Source: Verrucomicrobiota bacterium (GTDB lineage: Bacteria; Verrucomicrobiota; Verrucomicrobiia; Chthoniobacterales; UBA10450). From it: 10,412 bases of DNA. Every line of letters begins with the position of its first letter. Position 1 is the stretch's first letter. The translations under genes were made by a program, and so were the position numbers. The notes under the pieces were generated by a model that was given only the letters and a program-made list of their open reading frames with translations, ran no database searches and had not been told where the DNA came from. Location: contig QHNU01000120.1 in NCBI GenBank assembly GCA_003218525.1, forward strand, positions 1 through 10,412, in the 5' to 3' direction. Shown piece after piece: positions 7,689-10,412 of this stretch.

Positions 7689-9199
7689 TGAATTCGTCCG
7701 ATCCATCGATAAGTCCGACAGAAATTCCACTGAAAGCACCGACCAATGTGACGGACCTAAGCGCAAGCGACGTCGATCAAGTGGAACGCGCGTTGATCGA
7801 TGCTTCTACTCGCGTGCCTGTACTGATGTTTTACACGTCAGCGGTGGCATGGCTGCTCCTTGGAACGCTGTTGGCCGGATTCACTTCCTTCAAACTCCAT
7901 TCGCCCGATCTCCTCTCCAATGTGCCGGTTCTAACCTGGGGACGGATCCGGCCGGCGCATGTCAATGTCATGCTTTACGGCTGGGCTTCGATGGCGGGAA
8001 TTGGGACTGCCATTTGGCTGATGGCACGATTGTGTCGCACAACGCTGCGCCATCCACTGTTAATTGTTGCGGGCGGTGTATTCTGGAATTTGGGCGTGCT
8101 TCTTGGTGTTGGCGGGATTCTGGCCGGAGACAGCACCGGATACAACTGGATCGAGTTTCCAAGCTACGCGGCCGTTGTTCTCTTTGTGGCTTATTCGCTC
8201 ATCGTTTCGTGGGCGGTTTTGATGTTTCGGTTTCGGCGCGAAGACCCGATCTACATCACACAATGGTATTTGCTGGCCGCGTTCCTGTGGTTCCCATGGA
8301 TTTATCTTGCCGCCCAAACCATGCTTTTCATCGTGCCGGTGCAAGGTGTGCTCCAGGCGGCGGTAGCATGGTGGTACGCGAATAATTTGCTCTTCCTCTG
8401 GTTCGGATCGCTCGGGCTCGGAACTGCCTACTACATGATCCCGAAAGTCACTGGCAGACCGGTTTATAGTTATCACCTCGCCGCAATCGGCTTTTGGAGT
8501 TACGCCCTTTTCGCCAGCTGGACGGGAATGCAGCGGCTTGTCGATGGTCCATTTCCGGCATGGATGATCACGGCGAGCATCGCCGCGATGATTCTGTCGA
8601 TCATTCCGGTCGCAACTGTCGGCCTGAATCATCATATGACCATGCGCGAGTATTTCCCGCTCATGCGATATAGCCCGACCCTGCGATTCACCGTCTTCGG
8701 CGCGATGTCCTACACTGCTTTCAGCGTGCTCGGGACGGTGATTTCGCTGCGCTCATTCGCCCGCTTCCTACACTTCAGCGAGGTCAGCATCGCTTACAGC
8801 CATCTCGGCCTCTACGCCTTTTTCAGCATGATCATGTTTGGCGCCATGTACTACATCGTGCCGCGACTGGTCGGACGCGAATGGCGCTACTCGTCGCTGA
8901 TCAAGCTCCACTTTTGGTCGGCCGTTTACGGCATTGCCTTGATGACGTTGATGCTCCTAGTTGGCGGTTTGGTCCAAGGCCTGAACATGGATAATCCGAC
9001 TCTGGCCTTTACTGAGAGCACGCAATCAGTGCTGCCTTATCTGCGCGGTCGCACGCTGTCCGGTCTGCTCATGACCGTTGCGCATTTTGTTTTCGCTTAT
9101 CATTTCGGATTGATGCTGTTCGGTCTTGGACGCACTGCTAGTGTCCCGACCTTTTTGAATCCGGCGGAGCCTGATACCGAAGAACTGGTGGCACATTAA
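7685..9199 (+). CDS. CcoN-like heme-copper oxidase subunit I homologue lacking the active-site ligands
   Basis: Multi-helix membrane protein of the cbb3 (C-type) subunit I family, 504 residues. Family landmarks are RPAHVNVMLYGW (89-100), WWYANNLLFLW (229-239), YYMIPKVTGRPVYSYHL (249-265) and MYYIVPRLVGREW (388-400). His92 and His373 match the two low-spin heme b ligands. By eye against typical CcoN, the Cu_B His of WWYGHN is Asn233 (8381-8383), the GPHH pair is Gln283-Arg284 (8531-8536), the heme b3 His of GHVH is Tyr371 (8795-8797), and the cross-linked Tyr is Ala277 (8513-8515). It should therefore not reduce O2 or NO. The frame is intact and the rest of the fold well kept, which argues against a decaying gene. 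The start is either GTG 7685 (GTGA overlap) or ATG 7688 (TGATG); the weak GGAAAA at 7674-7679 does not decide. Residue numbers use GTG as 1. Homology-based annotation would call it cbb3 oxidase subunit I. Confidence 0.93.
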   Translation: MMNSSDPSISPTEIPLKAPTNVTDLSASDVDQVERALIDASTRVPVLMFYTSAVAWLLLGTLLAGFTSFKLHSPDLLSNVPVLTWGRIRPAHVNVMLYGWASMAGIGTAIWLMARLCRTTLRHPLLIVAGGVFWNLGVLLGVGGILAGDSTGYNWIEFPSYAAVVLFVAYSLIVSWAVLMFRFRREDPIYITQWYLLAAFLWFPWIYLAAQTMLFIVPVQGVLQAAVAWWYANNLLFLWFGSLGLGTAYYMIPKVTGRPVYSYHLAAIGFWSYALFASWTGMQRLVDGPFPAWMITASIAAMILSIIPVATVGLNHHMTMREYFPLMRYSPTLRFTVFGAMSYTAFSVLGTVISLRSFARFLHFSEVSIAYSHLGLYAFFSMIMFGAMYYIVPRLVGREWRYSSLIKLHFWSAVYGIALMTLMLLVGGLVQGLNMDNPTLAFTESTQSVLPYLRGRTLSGLLMTVAHFVFAYHFGLMLFGLGRTASVPTFLNPAEPDTEELVAH

Positions 9200-10266
9200 T
9201 GAAAGGCTTCACCTCGCTCATCCTCGGAATTTTCGGGACATTGGCGTTCTCGTGGATCGGTCTCGCATTTATTCCGAACTTGCAGATCGGACATCTCGAT
9301 CCGCAGACAGATGAAGAGGGAAAGGATGCGTATCCGGCGCCGAAATCTGGAATGGCAGAACGCGGCCATCGCATTTACGTCGCAAACGGCTGTTTTTATT
9401 GCCACAGCCAACAAGTGCGGGCCGATTACGCGGGATCAGATATCGACCGGAAATGGGGTGAAAGGCGGAGCGCGCCTCGCGATTACATTTTCGAGCGGCC
9501 GGTTGAGTTAGGCAAAATGCGAATGGGCCCGGACCTCAGCAATATCGGACATCGTGCTCCGGCGGAGGAACAAAATGCACCGCCGCAAACAAGCCCGGCG
9601 CCGCCGAATGCCGCGCCAGGCACTCCAGGCGGATCGCCCGCAGCAACCGCATCGCCCGCGGCCGGTGGATCGCCTGCAGCTGCGACTCCAAGCACCAGTC
9701 CTGCAGCACCAAGCCAGCCGGCTGGGAGCCAGTCTAACGCTGCTGCGCCGACAAACGTGGCGGCAAATCAGGGCGCAAAACCGCCCGGCGCGCCTGCGCC
9801 ATCGCAGGCCAATGCCCCGTCAGCACCTCCGCCACAAGCTTCCCCGGCTCAATCTACCGCCAACGCCGCCGTCGCAGGTTCTTCTCCGGCATTGCAACAA
9901 GCAGTGGCCGCCGTCGCGGGTGCGGCGACCAGCTTGGAGCCTTCGCCTTCAAATGTACCACCGACGTACTCGGCTACATGGCACCACCTGCATCTCTATT
10001 CTCCCCGCAGCCTGAATCTCGATTCCGGCATGCCCGCCTACAAATTTCTCTACTCCAAACGGCGCATCAGCGGCCAACCCTCTGCCGAAGCGCTCAAGTT
10101 GCATGGGGATGACGCGCCCGGCGAAGGTTGGGAAGTTGTTCCGACTTATGACGCTGAATGTTTGGTCGCCTATTTGATGTCTCTCGATCAATCGCATCCG
10201 CTGAAAGAAGTGAAATCCATTGCTGCGCCGCCATCATCACCGGCGCCCGGAAAAGCCCCGCAATGA
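9199..10266 (+). CDS. ccoO: CcoO-like membrane-anchored monoheme cytochrome c with a large Pro/Ala insert
   Basis: Cytochrome c subunit of the CcoO type, expected to sit on the periplasmic face beside the CcoN-like protein and accept or donate electrons through one heme. It has 355 residues with an N-terminal membrane anchor (about 6-26). Next comes GHRIYVANGCFYCHSQQVR (57-74), in which Cys65, Cys68 and His69 bind heme c. The CcoO stretch GKMRMGPDLSNIGHR (105-119) follows, then WHHLHLYSPRS (261-271) and SGMPAYKF (276-283) with Met278 as the likely distal ligand. In ordinary CcoO the equivalent of GHR runs directly into the YSxxWH segment. Here residues 120-256 are a Pro/Ala/Ser/Gly-rich insert. 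The C-terminus is also Pro/Ala-rich. The ATG overlaps the stop of the CcoN-like gene by one base (TAATG); the ribosome binding site is weak. The 3' end overlaps the next gene (ATGA). Confidence 0.93.
   Translation: MKGFTSLILGIFGTLAFSWIGLAFIPNLQIGHLDPQTDEEGKDAYPAPKSGMAERGHRIYVANGCFYCHSQQVRADYAGSDIDRKWGERRSAPRDYIFERPVELGKMRMGPDLSNIGHRAPAEEQNAPPQTSPAPPNAAPGTPGGSPAATASPAAGGSPAAATPSTSPAAPSQPAGSQSNAAAPTNVAANQGAKPPGAPAPSQANAPSAPPPQASPAQSTANAAVAGSSPALQQAVAAVAGAATSLEPSPSNVPPTYSATWHHLHLYSPRSLNLDSGMPAYKFLYSKRRISGQPSAEALKLHGDDAPGEGWEVVPTYDAECLVAYLMSLDQSHPLKEVKSIAAPPSSPAPGKAPQ
9556..9966 (+). other. Low-complexity insert of 137 codons inside the CcoO-like cytochrome domain
   Basis: In-frame Pro/Ala/Ser/Gly/Gln-rich stretch between GHR119 and Tyr257, splitting the heme-binding half of the domain from the distal-Met half. 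GGSPAA occurs twice, 12 residues apart (about 9628-9681). Near its end an Ala/Val-rich helical-looking patch (ALQQAVAAVAGAA, 231-243) breaks the disorder. The edges fall exactly at a loop of normal CcoO. Confidence 0.82.
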
Positions 10267-10412
10267 CGCCATCCAGCTCAGCCCCGGAATCGCGTCCTCG
10301 CCAGGGAATGGATTACGGCGAAAGCGAGGAGGTGCAGAACGTCCATGCTGCGATTCAGAGAGAGAAACGCGAACCGCGAGTCGGGCTTGAACCGCTTTCC
10401 ATTTGGTTGATC
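10263..10412 (+). CDS. Start of a further respiratory gene, possibly CcoP-like cytochrome c (3' partial)
   Basis: An open frame begins at the ATG of an ATGA overlap with the CcoO-like gene and runs 50 codons to the window end without a stop. The product begins MTPSSSAPESRPRQGMDYGE, continues with a charged, soluble stretch, and reaches EPLSIWLI, which looks like the entry to a transmembrane helix. After ccoN- and ccoO-like genes, a membrane-anchored cytochrome c (CcoP-like) would be usual, and a short soluble N-terminus before one helix fits. No heme motif is yet visible, so the function is inference from position. A GGAAAA at 10249-10254 is the only possible, weak ribosome binding site. Confidence 0.72.
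   Translation, partial: MTPSSSAPESRPRQGMDYGESEEVQNVHAAIQREKREPRVGLEPLSIWLI

Noticed and set aside
7333..8385. 350-codon + strand open frame over the Pro/Ala tail and the CcoN-like gene
   Set aside because: Arg/Pro-rich translation of the low-complexity stretch and a shifted reading of the CcoN-like gene; no domain and no good start.
7685..9199. CcoN-like gene as a pseudogene
   Set aside because: No stop or frameshift, typical codon use, conserved scaffold and low-spin heme ligands, tight coupling with both neighbours. Loss of the site looks specific rather than decay.
9628..9700. Tandem repeat or CRISPR-like pattern in the GGSPAA region
   Set aside because: Only two imperfect copies of a 36-base unit within coding low-complexity DNA; no regular repeat-spacer structure.
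9554..10015. 153-codon Arg-rich + strand open frame inside the CcoO insert
   Set aside because: A shifted frame of the low-complexity insert; the heme-binding frame continues intact through it.

Overview
This window is one continuous block of + strand genes with almost no intergenic DNA. It carries most of an alternative complex III (ACIII, quinol:electron-acceptor oxidoreductase) operon, followed by a module related to cbb3-type cytochrome oxidase. The GC-rich coding, the act gene order with a fused ActB, and the general look of the proteins suggest a Gram-negative bacterium of the Verrucomicrobiota type, with Acidobacteriota or Planctomycetota as alternatives. This placement is an impression from protein sequence only and is not tested.

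Layout. (1) Bases 1-3025 hold the 3' part of actB, whose 5' end lies before the window. It has a molybdopterin-oxidoreductase-like domain fused to a four-cluster ferredoxin domain. (2) actC (3027-4487) is an NrfD-family quinol-binding membrane subunit. (3) actD (4484-5038) is a DUF3341 membrane subunit. (4) actE (5040-5774) is a monoheme cytochrome c. (5) actF (5771-6970) is the second NrfD-like membrane subunit. (6) 6972-7688 is a one-TM protein with a conserved YAWVDKNKG...RIPI core and a long Pro/Ala/Ser tail. (7) 7685-9199 is a CcoN-like membrane protein. (8) 9199-10266 is a CcoO-like monoheme cytochrome c. (9) 10263 to the window end is the start of a further gene. Genes are separated by a single base or overlap by 1-4 bases (GTGA, ATGA, TAATG), so they are probably one translationally coupled transcript. 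No promoter, terminator, RNA gene, mobile element or CRISPR array is visible.

How they work together. ActC and probably ActF sit in the membrane, quinol is oxidised at ActC, and electrons pass through the Fe-S clusters of ActB and the hemes of ActA (expected upstream, not in the window) and ActE. Normally an oxidase encoded next door takes those electrons. Here the adjacent CcoN-like protein keeps both histidines for the low-spin heme b. By eye alignment it has lost the heme b3 histidine, all three Cu_B histidines and the cross-linked tyrosine. It therefore looks like a heme-copper-oxidase scaffold without an oxygen-reducing site, paired with a CcoO-like cytochrome that is split by a 137-residue Pro/Ala-rich insert. 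This ACIII-linked 'pseudo-cbb3' module is the main point of interest. It may be an electron-transfer or assembly module rather than an oxidase.
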